Shown piece after piece: positions 16,587 to 25,370 of a stretch of DNA of 47,070 nucleotides; positions within the stretch are counted from its first letter, which is position 1, and each line of letters opens with the position of its first letter. The stretch lies in assembly GCA_021823825.1 (NCBI GenBank), contig JAKANJ010000001.1, positions 1 to 47,070 on the forward strand, in the 5' to 3' direction. A program made the translations under genes and the position numbers. Origin of the DNA: a bacterium. GTDB lineage: Bacteria > Patescibacteriota > Minisyncoccia > Phycocordibacterales > UBA1550. The notes beneath the pieces were generated by a model that saw nothing but the letters and a program-made list of their open reading frames with translations, did no database searches and had not been told where the DNA came from.

Positions 16587-18410
16587 CTATTTAGTAGCCT
16601 GCTCCTCTGAAGCGAGAAGCTCACTTTTTGCTTTTTTTATAGCAAGAATTTGAGATGGATCAGAAGTAATAATTTGGTCTTCTGTGTAGGAGGCAATAGT
16701 GCGGATTGCCACATGTTTCATCCCTGCAAAAAAGATACCCTCCCCCACCCCAGACTCAAGTAAAAGAAACTTCTCTTCATCGGTCAAATTGAAGGCTTTT
16801 TGGACAGCATCTATCGCTGTAGGAGACTGTTTTAATAGAATTTGTATTGAAGAGTTTGTAATAATAGGAAGACCATAAGGGGAGCGGAGGAAGTCATTAA
16901 CATCTTGGGTTATTGTTGCAATTCCTAAGTAGTATTTACGACCTCGCTTTGCAAGAGAGTATAGGAACGCTGCAGTGTCCTCAGACTTCATCATCCACCA
17001 TGCCTCATCAACAACCAACAATCTCTTTCGCAGGGTGCGACGGATTGCATTCCAGATGAAGTGCGTCACCAGATACATTGCAACCGGCTTAAGGTCGTCT
17101 TCCATGTCACGAACCGAGAAAACGATAAATTTACGATTAATATCAACGTTTGAGGGCTGGTTGATAAACCCTGCCCATGACCCACGGGTGTATTTAGTGA
17201 GTTTCGTGAGAATTCCCTCGGCTCCATCCATACCTCCAAGTACAAGCTCAAAATCAGAAAGAAGTGGCGCTTCTATTGCGGTAAAATCAGAGTCAGGAGT
17301 TATATCTTTAAGCGCATAGGTTTCAGAAATTGCGCGATCAACAATCGCATCCTCTTCTGGGGTAAGGCCACCAAGCATTAAGCGGAAAAGACCGACAAGG
17401 TTTATGACGTTGGAGCGCAGGACATCACCAGGAGCTTCATCTTCTCGGGGAACCGGCAGGTCAAAGGGGTTGATGTGGTGTTCGGAGTTTAACGAAATGT
17501 TGAAGTAACGACCCCCCACAGCCTCTGCCATAGACTCATATTCTCGCTCGGGGTCAATAACAATAACATCGGTATCAAACATCAAACTACGAAGTATTTC
17601 GAGTTTAGTGGCGTAGGATTTTCCAGAACCAGACTTTGCAAACGTAACAGAATTGAAGTTTTCAAGAGAAAAACGATCAAAGAGGACAAGCGATGAGTTG
17701 TGGCGATTGATACCATAAAGGATTCCATGGTCTGAAGTGAGGTCAAATGAGACAAATGGGAAGAAACTTGAAAGTGGCTCCGAGTTTATTTTTTGGGTAA
17801 CGGTTATTTTGTCGTCATCCATCGGTATAATGCTCTGGAATGCCTCAACCTGTTGGAAAAGAGCTGGACGAATATAGATAAGACGGGACTCAAGCATTGA
17901 TTTAATCTCTGCCTCTGCATGACCAAGCTCCTCCTCAGAGTCAGCGTATAGCGAAATATACAACCCAACGTCAAACATTTTTTCTTGTGCTTGCTGGAGA
18001 CGATCGCGCAATGCTTCCAGGTCTCGATATGCGGCCTCAAGCATTGGATCCCTCACGAACCCCTTTCCTTCTCGTATATTAATCTGGCTCTGCACCTCAG
18101 CAACCTTTTTTTCAAACTTCTTCATTATTGCCGCGGTGTCAACGGGGTGAATATAAATTGAAATATCAAAAACTTTATCCAAATTGATAAGGGGAGAAAG
18201 CCAGTTGTCGGTAACTGTGCTTGGGTAGGAGGTGATAAAAAATGAACGTACAACCTTTTCTCCGAGGACAAGATCTTTTGAGGTAACTTTGACCGCCGAT
18301 GGTGCTATCACGTCATTTAAATTGAGCGCAGACTCAGCATACATCTCCTGTGGAAGAATAGGGATTACGTTTTCGTCGGTTGTTTTTTGTTTTTTGAAAA
18401 AATCAAACAT
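16587..18410 (-). CDS. virB4: VirB4/TraC-family type IV secretion ATPase
   Basis: Cytoplasmic motor of type IV secretion and conjugation systems. The 607 residues include a partial N-domain with a coiled stretch (about 95-145), then the RecA-like motor with Walker A FAKSGSGKS (257-265), the DVIVIDPEREYE segment, Walker B LLVVDEAWW (464-472), the KRGRKYYLGIATITQDV segment and the TNSSIQILLKQ region. It begins 5 bp after the separate TraC-like gene that carries the usual first part of VirB4. No relaxase or VirD4 coupling protein is in the window. Confidence 0.93.
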   Translation of the reverse strand: MFDFFKKQKTTDENVIPILPQEMYAESALNLNDVIAPSAVKVTSKDLVLGEKVVRSFFITSYPSTVTDNWLSPLINLDKVFDISIYIHPVDTAAIMKKFEKKVAEVQSQINIREGKGFVRDPMLEAAYRDLEALRDRLQQAQEKMFDVGLYISLYADSEEELGHAEAEIKSMLESRLIYIRPALFQQVEAFQSIIPMDDDKITVTQKINSEPLSSFFPFVSFDLTSDHGILYGINRHNSSLVLFDRFSLENFNSVTFAKSGSGKSYATKLEILRSLMFDTDVIVIDPEREYESMAEAVGGRYFNISLNSEHHINPFDLPVPREDEAPGDVLRSNVINLVGLFRLMLGGLTPEEDAIVDRAISETYALKDITPDSDFTAIEAPLLSDFELVLGGMDGAEGILTKLTKYTRGSWAGFINQPSNVDINRKFIVFSVRDMEDDLKPVAMYLVTHFIWNAIRRTLRKRLLVVDEAWWMMKSEDTAAFLYSLAKRGRKYYLGIATITQDVNDFLRSPYGLPIITNSSIQILLKQSPTAIDAVQKAFNLTDEEKFLLLESGVGEGIFFAGMKHVAIRTIASYTEDQIITSDPSQILAIKKAKSELLASEEQATK

Positions 18411-18415
18411 AAATT

Positions 18416-19069
18416 TTATTGTGCCACTACGTTTTTCTCTGCTTCACCCGGGTTAAAGAGGCGGTAGTAGAGCTCGGTAAGCTCTTCTGTGCCCAAAGGA
18501 ACAACGCGAACACCTGTTCGTGCAAGGCCTTGTTTGACGATACCAACACGCTGTTCAATTTGTGAACGCGCCTCCTCAAAAGCCTCAACCGCGCTTGGGG
18601 ACGGGACAGTGCTCTTTTCTTTTTTACCGCCCAAAAGACCCATAAAACCAGAAGATTTTTCACTGCTTGTTACTGATTTTGGTGGTGCATAGGGCACCAC
18701 AACAATAAAAAGCTTATTCATAATATTGGTTGACTGCGTAATCTTTTGAATAAAACTTATGTATTCATGGATCTGTATTTTGAGAAGTTCATTGAGCTCG
18801 GTTTGTAGGCGAGCCTCAAGAAGTTTTACATAAGGACGGATATCCAGCTTTCTTGACTGTATAAAAATTTGTGTGGAGAACTCAAGAGAATTCAAAAAAT
18901 TTTGAAACTGACCAAGAATGGCAACCTGTTCATCGTCGGACTTGAGAGCAAGGTTTATTGATGAAGCAAGAAGAAGTACGCGGATTGTGCCGTCTTTTAG
19001 GATAACGATTCCATCGCGGATTTCCTTGATTGGAACAAAATCTTGAGCTGCTTTTGATTTAATTGCCAT
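18416..19069 (-). CDS. TraC-like domain protein (separate N-terminal piece of VirB4)
   Basis: The 217-residue cytosolic protein begins AIKSKAAQDFVPIKEIRDGI and continues ILKDGTIRVLLLASSINLAL, the pattern of the N-terminal TraC/VirB4 domain that contacts the inner membrane. It is encoded separately from the ATPase, which starts 5 bp downstream. No sign of a recent frameshift is seen: both genes have their own starts and stops, so the split looks fixed. Function is expected to be membrane docking of the VirB4 hexamer. Confidence 0.82.
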   Translation of the reverse strand: MAIKSKAAQDFVPIKEIRDGIVILKDGTIRVLLLASSINLALKSDDEQVAILGQFQNFLNSLEFSTQIFIQSRKLDIRPYVKLLEARLQTELNELLKIQIHEYISFIQKITQSTNIMNKLFIVVVPYAPPKSVTSSEKSSGFMGLLGGKKEKSTVPSPSAVEAFEEARSQIEQRVGIVKQGLARTGVRVVPLGTEELTELYYRLFNPGEAEKNVVAQ

Positions 19070-19071
19070 AA

Positions 19072-19512
19072 TTATAATTGTTTACCTTTTGGTTCAACTG
19101 TCGGGCTACCTCCGCCAACATCTAAACCAAGTGATTTATTGGAAAGATTTCCAAGAGATAGTGATGTTGGGCTTTGTGGAACCTGGGAAGGAAGCCCTTT
19201 CCCGGCGCCGGGAGATGTTTCTTTTGTCGTTTTTTTCCACGTGTAGAGCTTACTGCCAATATAGTAATTGAAGCCAGCCTCAAGAACACCAATAAACGGC
19301 TTTCCAAGCTTCTCTTTTGGGTAAAATGCAAGCGCCCAAGTGAGGAAACCCAGCCCAAAAATAATCGGCGCGGAGATAAAAATCCAAGGAATGAGTCGGT
19401 AAATAAAATATGCGCCAGCAATACCCCCTGCGACGTAGATAGCTTGCTTTAAGGTGAGTGGTCCGAAAAGTTTGTCCTCAATATCAATATATTGTGGAAT
19501 GTGAAATTGCAT
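19072..19512 (-). CDS. PrgI-family membrane protein (VirB3-like)
   Basis: The 146-residue protein starts MQFHIPQYIDIEDKLFGPLT followed by two close membrane helices (about 25-42 and 46-65) and a short charged region with FYPKEKLGKPF, a typical PrgI pattern. PrgI/VirB3 proteins sit beside VirB4 and anchor it in the membrane. It is the first gene of the prgI-traC-virB4 run (2 bp and 5 bp gaps). AGTATA (19519-19524; TATACT on the coding strand) lies 6 nt before the ATG, indicating a leaderless start. Confidence 0.87.
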   Translation of the reverse strand: MQFHIPQYIDIEDKLFGPLTLKQAIYVAGGIAGAYFIYRLIPWIFISAPIIFGLGFLTWALAFYPKEKLGKPFIGVLEAGFNYYIGSKLYTWKKTTKETSPGAGKGLPSQVPQSPTSLSLGNLSNKSLGLDVGGGSPTVEPKGKQL

Positions 19513-19518
19513 ATGAAT

Positions 19519-19524
19519 AGTATA
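19519..19524 (-). promoter_or_regulatory. -10 box for the prgI-traC-virB4 operon
   Basis: TATACT on the minus strand with 6 nt to the ATG. Confidence 0.5.
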
Positions 19525-19620
19525 ACGTATTTATCAAACTCAGGGAACGGTAAACTCTAGTTGTGATAGACCGAAAAACTATTTTTGCCCACTTTTGGTA
19601 GACACTTTGTTTCGCCAACA

Positions 19621-20409
19621 CTATTCAATCGGCTCACGGTAAGGGTCCTTCCTTGGCACGACAGGTATTGCAACCTCCTGTGCTGTACTCGTTGCTGGGG
19701 ATGGTGTTGCTGGTGCTTGTGGTGTAGAAGGCTGAACGGGGTTGATTGTAGGAGGGACAAACGAGGTTTCTGGGGCGACCGCCGTACTTGAGGCGACTGG
19801 CTCAAGTACGAGACTGTCTGGATCCGCTTGCCCCGAGGTGAATACCTGCTTCATTTTTTCCTCAAAAGGATGTGGCTCTATTTTGGGCTGTTGTGGTTCG
19901 GGTGTGTATACCCTGTTCCCAACCTTTTCTTCTATTGGAGGAATAAGGGGTTCTACCTCGGGCGCTATGGGCAAATTTTCTGGAGCGACGACGTTTTTAA
20001 ACATTGCTGGCGCTTCAGGCTCTACGGGAACGTTCTTTTCTGTGGTTTCTGGTGTAGGAGCAGGCTGTTCTTCGCTGCTATTTGTCTCATTTTCAAAAAA
20101 TGAGACAAGATCGGCACGTATTGAGTTAAAAATTTTCTGCTCTGTTGCATTAACAACTGCTTCAAGCACAGCTCCTTTTAACCCAAGTTCCTCTTGTAAG
20201 GCGGAGCCGAATTCATCAACCGGGACCAAACCAGCAAGAACAAGGGCAACTTCTCTTTTAAAGTTTGAAACCTGTTCTTCGTCTAAATTGTACATTGAAG
20301 CAATTGCGTCAAGGTCTTCATTCCAGTTTGGTGTAGCAAGAAACGCAACAACACTTTTAGGAAGTTTAAGAAGTTGCTCTTGAAGAATTGTTAATGTTTC
20401 GTTATCCAT
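19621..20409 (-). CDS. Cytosolic T4SS-cluster protein with Pro-rich tail, function unknown
   Basis: Family not recognised. Of 262 residues, the first about 115 are helical and acidic (MDNETLTILQEQLLKLPKSV, then LDEEQVSNFKREVALVLAGL). The remainder is a low-complexity Pro/Thr/Glu-rich tail with no membrane segment or signal peptide. It follows the VirB6-like gene by 18 bp and precedes prgI by about 108 bp. An adaptor on the cytoplasmic face is an inference from layout. Confidence 0.7.
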   Translation of the reverse strand: MDNETLTILQEQLLKLPKSVVAFLATPNWNEDLDAIASMYNLDEEQVSNFKREVALVLAGLVPVDEFGSALQEELGLKGAVLEAVVNATEQKIFNSIRADLVSFFENETNSSEEQPAPTPETTEKNVPVEPEAPAMFKNVVAPENLPIAPEVEPLIPPIEEKVGNRVYTPEPQQPKIEPHPFEEKMKQVFTSGQADPDSLVLEPVASSTAVAPETSFVPPTINPVQPSTPQAPATPSPATSTAQEVAIPVVPRKDPYREPIE

Positions 20410-20427
20410 GAGGTATTTTTGTGTAAT

Positions 20428-23280
20428 TTATGGTGTCGCTTGTTTCTTTGCCGCCTCAGCCGCTTTCTTTGCCACTTCAGCCTCATCAGCCTCCCTTTTT
20501 GCAGCTATTTTTTGTATCGCTTTAGTCATACTCTCTTCTTCTTTTTCTTCTTTTGCTTTTTTTGCTTTAGCGCTCGCGTTTCTGATCTTGTTTGCTCTAT
20601 TTAATGCAGTTGTTCTTCCTGATGCTGTCCAATTATCACCAGAATCTTTGTGGCGTGCGTAGACCTCACGACGAGCCGCATTTTCTTCAATCAACTCATT
20701 CTTTGCTTTTTTAAGATCAGCGTCTTTTATCTTCTTTATTTCAGCTGTCTCTGCGCGCCGCTTTGCTGCCGCCGCAAGGTCTATTCCCTCAGCAGAAGCT
20801 GAGTGAGTTGAGATTGCAGAGTCCACATTATTTTTTGCCGTTGTGCGTGCCATTGTAGCATCGGATGCAGTTTTTTTCGCTACAGCCTCTGCCCTTTCCG
20901 CATCAGCCTGACCGATCTTTTTTCCTGGGTAGTTAGGATCTTCAAGCGCGTTTGGGTTTGAGGTTATTTTCTTCAGATTTTCAGAAGCTATTGCCAAAGC
21001 TGCGGCTGCGGCTGTTTCCTTTTCAACAAGCTCCTTTTCGGCTTTCTGAGCCGCGACAACGGCTTTACCTGTCTCACTCCCTGCCGCCTTCTCCTCGGCC
21101 TTCTTTAGGTTTTGCTCAGCGTCATAATCTGCACGGTTTGCTAGGTTTGCTTCGTGCTCTTTTTGTTCAATTGCTTTCTGTGGACGCTCCATGAGTTTTG
21201 CCATGTGCTCATTCTTCTTTTCCCTGTCCTCATTCCACTTCTTCCCTTGAGAGGTGTATGTCATCTCACTACCCTTACCTAGGCCCAATGTTTTACCAAC
21301 AGCTCCGCCCCCGATATTGCGCACATCAAAGGTTGCATTCTGTGCCTTGTCTGCGGCAAGAAGCCCAAGCTTGCTAACACCGCGGGTTATTTTGTTTGAG
21401 CTCAACGCTCCCTCCTGGAGCTTCCCACTTGCGGCAAGCATTGATCCAGCTTGACCAGCGGCAAGTGATGCTCCGCCAGACGCGACAGCCACGCCTGCAC
21501 CGATTGCTTTTGAAGCATACTCTGATGCCATTTTGCCAAAGTCGCCACTCATTTTTTCAGCAACCTTCAGCGCTTTCTGCAGCGCAAGGAATATTATTAT
21601 TGCAATAGTGATTGGGACAACAAGCTTATCAAAAATGAAAGTTGAGGTACTTGATGCATCTCCCACAACACCGCTCAAAATACCGCCACCCGCAGAAACA
21701 CCTTGCATAACGAGGTAAATCAAAAAGAGGAAGACCGGCGCAACAAAGGCTTGATCTAGGAGTGTGTTTGACCACCAATTAAAAATACTCCCTTTCGGTA
21801 AGGCAATAGATATAAAAGCAAAGGGTGAAAGAATCATCAAGAACCAAAAAGCAACAAGACGACCAAGGAAAAGCAATGTTCCTTTAAAAAAGATGTATGC
21901 CACCGTGAGGCTTACAAAAGCGGCAACTAAGAAAATAATAAGTGCATCAAGTGGGCTCGTGAGGGCTTTTGCACCTGCTTCACCGAGGAATTTTTGCGGC
22001 TGGAATTGGGCTGCAATTCCACTCGCTATTCCGCGTTGTTGTACATCGCTTGTACTTGTTTTAATTCCTGATGTGTTGGTTGTGCCCATGCTGTTGTACA
22101 CCCCAACCGCAAGAACATTCCCGGCATCTATGACCACCTTTGTAAAAAATAGACTGAAGTTTATCAAAAGAGCAATGACAATGACGTTTATCACTGTCTT
22201 TTTCCAGTTGCCTAACCCCAGCATTGTCTGTATCCCCGTATAAAGGAGAATAAAGATAAAAATCATGTTGGAGAAATTCCTGAGAAGAACCCAGAGCGTT
22301 GATACGAACGGTTTATTTACAAATGCACTACTAATGCTCAAGGACAATGCCATGTCAAAGAAGTAAACAGCGCCCATGAGCAACCAGGAGGATGGAACAT
22401 AAAAAGCATAGTACGCACCGATGGTGAGACAAGCGGGGACATCAAAACCATCAGTTATTCCTTTCCAGCATTGGAGTTTTCCAAGGTTTGGATTTTGGCC
22501 CGCGGGAGGTGCTGCTGTGGTTACGCTTACATTTCCTGTTCCTGTTTCACCTGTCGGGCTTGTGCATGTCAGGCTGTATGTTCCCGCTTGTGGCGGTTTG
22601 ATCGTCCATGTACCACTATATTCTTTGGGGCCTGCCCAATTCCCCGGACCCGAAGCAAGACAACCATTAGGTGCCTTTGTATTTGAGGCTGTCCATGAAA
22701 TATTGATTTGCTGAGTAGAATTGTCGGCAGCGAGTTGTTGTGGTGTTGCGGTGAGAGAAACAACGGGCTGTGTCGCCGAAGTTGGCATATTGACGTTTAC
22801 GTACAAATAAGTGCTTGGGCTAATACTGAAGGTGTCGGGGTTAATGCACTTAATACCGAAAACGACAGGGTTTGCCCAAGTAGAGTCAATGGTAACCGGC
22901 ACTGTCTGTTCACCCGAAGGAGGACGAGAGAGGGGTGTATTTGGATCAATGTTGCCTCCTGATATTAAACACTGTGATGGAGCATTAGATGCCCAGCGGA
23001 GGGTAACGCTATCACCATTATTAATCGTCGTTGTGTCAGTGTTGTCGTTCGGTGTTGATGAGGTTGCGGGCGCAACTGTTGCAGATGTGATCACAACTTT
23101 ATCAGCTGCGTGGGCAAAGGGTGCCATTACAAAGTTAACTCCAAAGAACGTAATTCCCGCTAGTGCAATTAGTGTTGTTTTAAGAATTTTGTTCATCCCG
23201 TTAGAAATAGGCCGCGATTGAAGAGCGACATTGTGTTCTATTTCTTTTGTGTTGCTTCGACTTTTCATTTTTGTGTTCAT
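20428..23280 (-). CDS. VirB6/TrbL-like polytopic channel protein with Ig-like N-domain and coiled-coil tail
   Basis: The 950-residue chain has a signal-like helix (about 31-58), two Ig-like domains (about 60-160 and 168-255) with paired Cys, then six or more membrane helices (about 285-570) including the region around FWFLMILSPFAFISIAL. A Gly/Ala stretch follows, then a long Ala/Lys/Glu-rich tail (about 700-950) likely to form coiled coil. The membrane core resembles VirB6/TrbL, the inner-membrane channel of T4SS. A second ATG at 23195 (residue 29) just before the signal helix is a credible alternative start; both ATGs are preceded by arms of one inverted repeat. Confidence 0.82.
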   Translation of the reverse strand: MNTKMKSRSNTKEIEHNVALQSRPISNGMNKILKTTLIALAGITFFGVNFVMAPFAHAADKVVITSATVAPATSSTPNDNTDTTTINNGDSVTLRWASNAPSQCLISGGNIDPNTPLSRPPSGEQTVPVTIDSTWANPVVFGIKCINPDTFSISPSTYLYVNVNMPTSATQPVVSLTATPQQLAADNSTQQINISWTASNTKAPNGCLASGPGNWAGPKEYSGTWTIKPPQAGTYSLTCTSPTGETGTGNVSVTTAAPPAGQNPNLGKLQCWKGITDGFDVPACLTIGAYYAFYVPSSWLLMGAVYFFDMALSLSISSAFVNKPFVSTLWVLLRNFSNMIFIFILLYTGIQTMLGLGNWKKTVINVIVIALLINFSLFFTKVVIDAGNVLAVGVYNSMGTTNTSGIKTSTSDVQQRGIASGIAAQFQPQKFLGEAGAKALTSPLDALIIFLVAAFVSLTVAYIFFKGTLLFLGRLVAFWFLMILSPFAFISIALPKGSIFNWWSNTLLDQAFVAPVFLFLIYLVMQGVSAGGGILSGVVGDASSTSTFIFDKLVVPITIAIIIFLALQKALKVAEKMSGDFGKMASEYASKAIGAGVAVASGGASLAAGQAGSMLAASGKLQEGALSSNKITRGVSKLGLLAADKAQNATFDVRNIGGGAVGKTLGLGKGSEMTYTSQGKKWNEDREKKNEHMAKLMERPQKAIEQKEHEANLANRADYDAEQNLKKAEEKAAGSETGKAVVAAQKAEKELVEKETAAAAALAIASENLKKITSNPNALEDPNYPGKKIGQADAERAEAVAKKTASDATMARTTAKNNVDSAISTHSASAEGIDLAAAAKRRAETAEIKKIKDADLKKAKNELIEENAARREVYARHKDSGDNWTASGRTTALNRANKIRNASAKAKKAKEEKEEESMTKAIQKIAAKREADEAEVAKKAAEAAKKQATP

Positions 23281-23296
23281 CGCGATTTCTAACGGG
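23197..23296. repeat. Inverted repeat bracketing the two possible starts of the VirB6-like gene
   Basis: CCCGTTAGAAAT (23197-23208) and ATTTCTAACGGG (23285-23296) are perfectly complementary 76 bp apart. In the mRNA each arm lies within 4 nt of one of two in-frame ATGs (23280 and 23195), so folding could mask or choose a start. Confidence 0.6.
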
Positions 23297-23325
23297 ATTC
23301 ATTCGGATAAATTAAAACACGGTAG

Positions 23326-24432
23326 CTACTTAAAGACCCCCCGCACGGTTTGCTGTACGAGCTGGGTCAAAAGTGCAGTGATAACCTTGTTCATATCATC
23401 AGCAAAACCTAAACGATCCATATCAACACCAAGTGTTTTTGTAAGTTGGTTGGAGATGACATTTCCTGGGGTTGTAATGGGGCAGTATTTCTTTTCAAGT
23501 GCCGAAATAACTTCAGGGGTATATTTTTTAGGATCTGGACGACCTGTTGCATCAAGAGCAATTGCGTTGGGATCTTTTGGTTTATCTTTTATGTTTACAT
23601 AGCTACATTTTTTAGGGTCATTATCAACAAGGTCAATAAAGCCATGCGACCATGCGAGTTGCTGTGCCTGAAGAGCTGCTTGTTGTTGCTCTCGTTGATT
23701 CAATTCGTCGCCTGTAAGCACCGCGACACCAAATGGGTTCCCCGCGTCATTCAAGGCGTTTGCGAAAGAATCCCACCCACCATTTGTGAAGTCATTATAA
23801 AAGGCGCCCGCATCACCTGTGCCAAACGGACACTTGACTTGGGATGCAAACATTTGGCTGTTGTCCGAGGATAAATCAACAGCATTGCTCAACGTGACGG
23901 TAAAATTGGGAACAAAGTTACATGCCCCAATGCTTTTAATTTGTTGAGCGAGCTCGGTTGCGACTGAGTTAGCTATATCAGCAAAAACCTTTTTAGGACT
24001 GATTGCAAATGATGGGCTACCATGGAATCCTCCTTGAATCCACTTAATAGTGCTATTTGTCATTTCTGTCAGCGTGCACTGCGCAAGAACATATGCAATA
24101 TTATTTAAAACAGATTTTGTTGGATCTACTGCAGTGATAATACCTAAATTCGAGCCGGCAACAGTTGCCGCCGGGATATTAGTAACTGGAACGTTGCCTA
24201 CAGCAGCTGCTGTCGCTGCAGCAGCTGCTGTCGCAGCCGCAGCTGCCGCAACTTGTGCATCTGTGGATGTGAGTTTTAATGTGTCGACAAGCCCTGCCGC
24301 AGTCCCTGTTGTAATACAAACTGCGAATGATGCATTGTCAGCGTGTGCGCGAGGTGTACCAGTGAGTGCTATGTAAACAGCAAAAGCGGATATCACAACA
24401 GTCTTTTGGAGTGTTTTGAAATTATAATTCAT
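23326..24432 (-). CDS. Secreted Ala-rich protein of the T4SS cluster, function unknown
   Basis: The 368-residue product has a signal peptide (about 1-32, ending in AHA), an almost pure Ala/Thr stretch (about residues 60-80) encoded by GCN/ACN runs at 24197-24252, then a mixed domain with several Cys (CITTG, CTLTE, ACNF, VKCPFG, KKCSY, KKYCP) suggesting disulfides. It has no enzyme signature. It lies 45 bp before the VirB6-like gene. A periplasmic or surface component is inferred. Confidence 0.72.
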   Translation of the reverse strand: MNYNFKTLQKTVVISAFAVYIALTGTPRAHADNASFAVCITTGTAAGLVDTLKLTSTDAQVAAAAAATAAAAATAAAVGNVPVTNIPAATVAGSNLGIITAVDPTKSVLNNIAYVLAQCTLTEMTNSTIKWIQGGFHGSPSFAISPKKVFADIANSVATELAQQIKSIGACNFVPNFTVTLSNAVDLSSDNSQMFASQVKCPFGTGDAGAFYNDFTNGGWDSFANALNDAGNPFGVAVLTGDELNQREQQQAALQAQQLAWSHGFIDLVDNDPKKCSYVNIKDKPKDPNAIALDATGRPDPKKYTPEVISALEKKYCPITTPGNVISNQLTKTLGVDMDRLGFADDMNKVITALLTQLVQQTVRGVFK

Positions 24433-24441
24433 ACTTTGTAA

Positions 24442-25260
24442 TTAATTTGGCAGCACATAATTTTTATATTCATTTTGAGCAACAAGGGTATCTTGTGCTG
24501 CCTCCTGGTACTGTTTAAAGCCCGTAAGACCTTTAACGGGGTCATCAAATATCCCCTCCATTATTTTTAAACCATTTTGCATGTCTGAATAATCCTGAAC
24601 AACCCGCAAGTGAATTGACGCGAGAGAGGATGGGGTACTAACGGCAAGGATTCCTTTAATTAATGTTTCGTAGTGAGCAATGTTTTGCTCAAGTTTGGAA
24701 ATTCTCAATGCGCTGTTGGTGCCAGGGTCTTCTAATGCGACCTGGAGATCCCCATTTGTCTGTGAGGAAACAAAATTACTAATGAGTCTCGTCATTGCTA
24801 CGGTGTAGTTAATGACCGCGGTGCGACTGTTGTCTTCGGTGATATTGAGGTCACTGACTTGATACTGTTTCCCATACGAGACGGGAATACTATTTGCTAG
24901 TACTTGCGCTTGAGATAACGCATCTGCGTCGCTCAATGTGGTTGTTCCTGTATTTTGTACAAATGCAGCGTAGTTGTTGATGAGCTGTCTCGCGAGGAGG
25001 TCTGTTGTCGTTGTTCCAAGTGGTGCGTCGGGCAGTGTTGATGAATCATTTGCAACCGTTGAAATTGGAGCTGTTTGTAATGTGTCGTTGTTTTGAGTAC
25101 TACTAACAACTTGTAGGGTGTTTGCGTTACTTGCCACAGAGTTTGCAGATTCGTGTGGTGTTGCATTAAATAAATTTTTATTTAATGCAAGATAAATGAT
25201 GCCTATGCTGAGGAGGACAGCGAGGAAGATAGAAAAGATTTTTTTTGATTGCTGGTTCAT
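24442..25260 (-). CDS. Membrane-anchored protein at the start of the T4SS cluster
   Basis: The 272-residue product has a short basic N-terminus, one membrane helix (about 8-26) and a mainly helical extracytoplasmic part. No family is recognised. It is the first gene of the leftward cluster. A TATACT lies 19 nt upstream on the coding strand. Unlike most genes here, it has a full AAGGAGG (25262-25268 on the minus strand) only 1 nt from the ATG, unusually tight for a ribosome-binding site. Confidence 0.72.
   Translation of the reverse strand: MNQQSKKIFSIFLAVLLSIGIIYLALNKNLFNATPHESANSVASNANTLQVVSSTQNNDTLQTAPISTVANDSSTLPDAPLGTTTTDLLARQLINNYAAFVQNTGTTTLSDADALSQAQVLANSIPVSYGKQYQVSDLNITEDNSRTAVINYTVAMTRLISNFVSSQTNGDLQVALEDPGTNSALRISKLEQNIAHYETLIKGILAVSTPSSLASIHLRVVQDYSDMQNGLKIMEGIFDDPVKGLTGFKQYQEAAQDTLVAQNEYKNYVLPN
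25161..25190. repeat. Intragenic inverted repeat
   Basis: TTGCATTAAATAAA and its complement TTTATTTAATGCAA are separated by 2 bp within the coding region of the membrane-anchored protein, just after its membrane helix. The mRNA can form a 14-bp AU-rich hairpin. Confidence 0.55.
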
Positions 25261-25370
25261 ACCTCCTTGCTAATAAGTATACCAGATACTTATATGAATA
25301 TACAGTAAAATTTGATGTTTTTTGTGGACAACCATAAACAAACTCGTTACCTTCGTGGTATACTTTTAAA

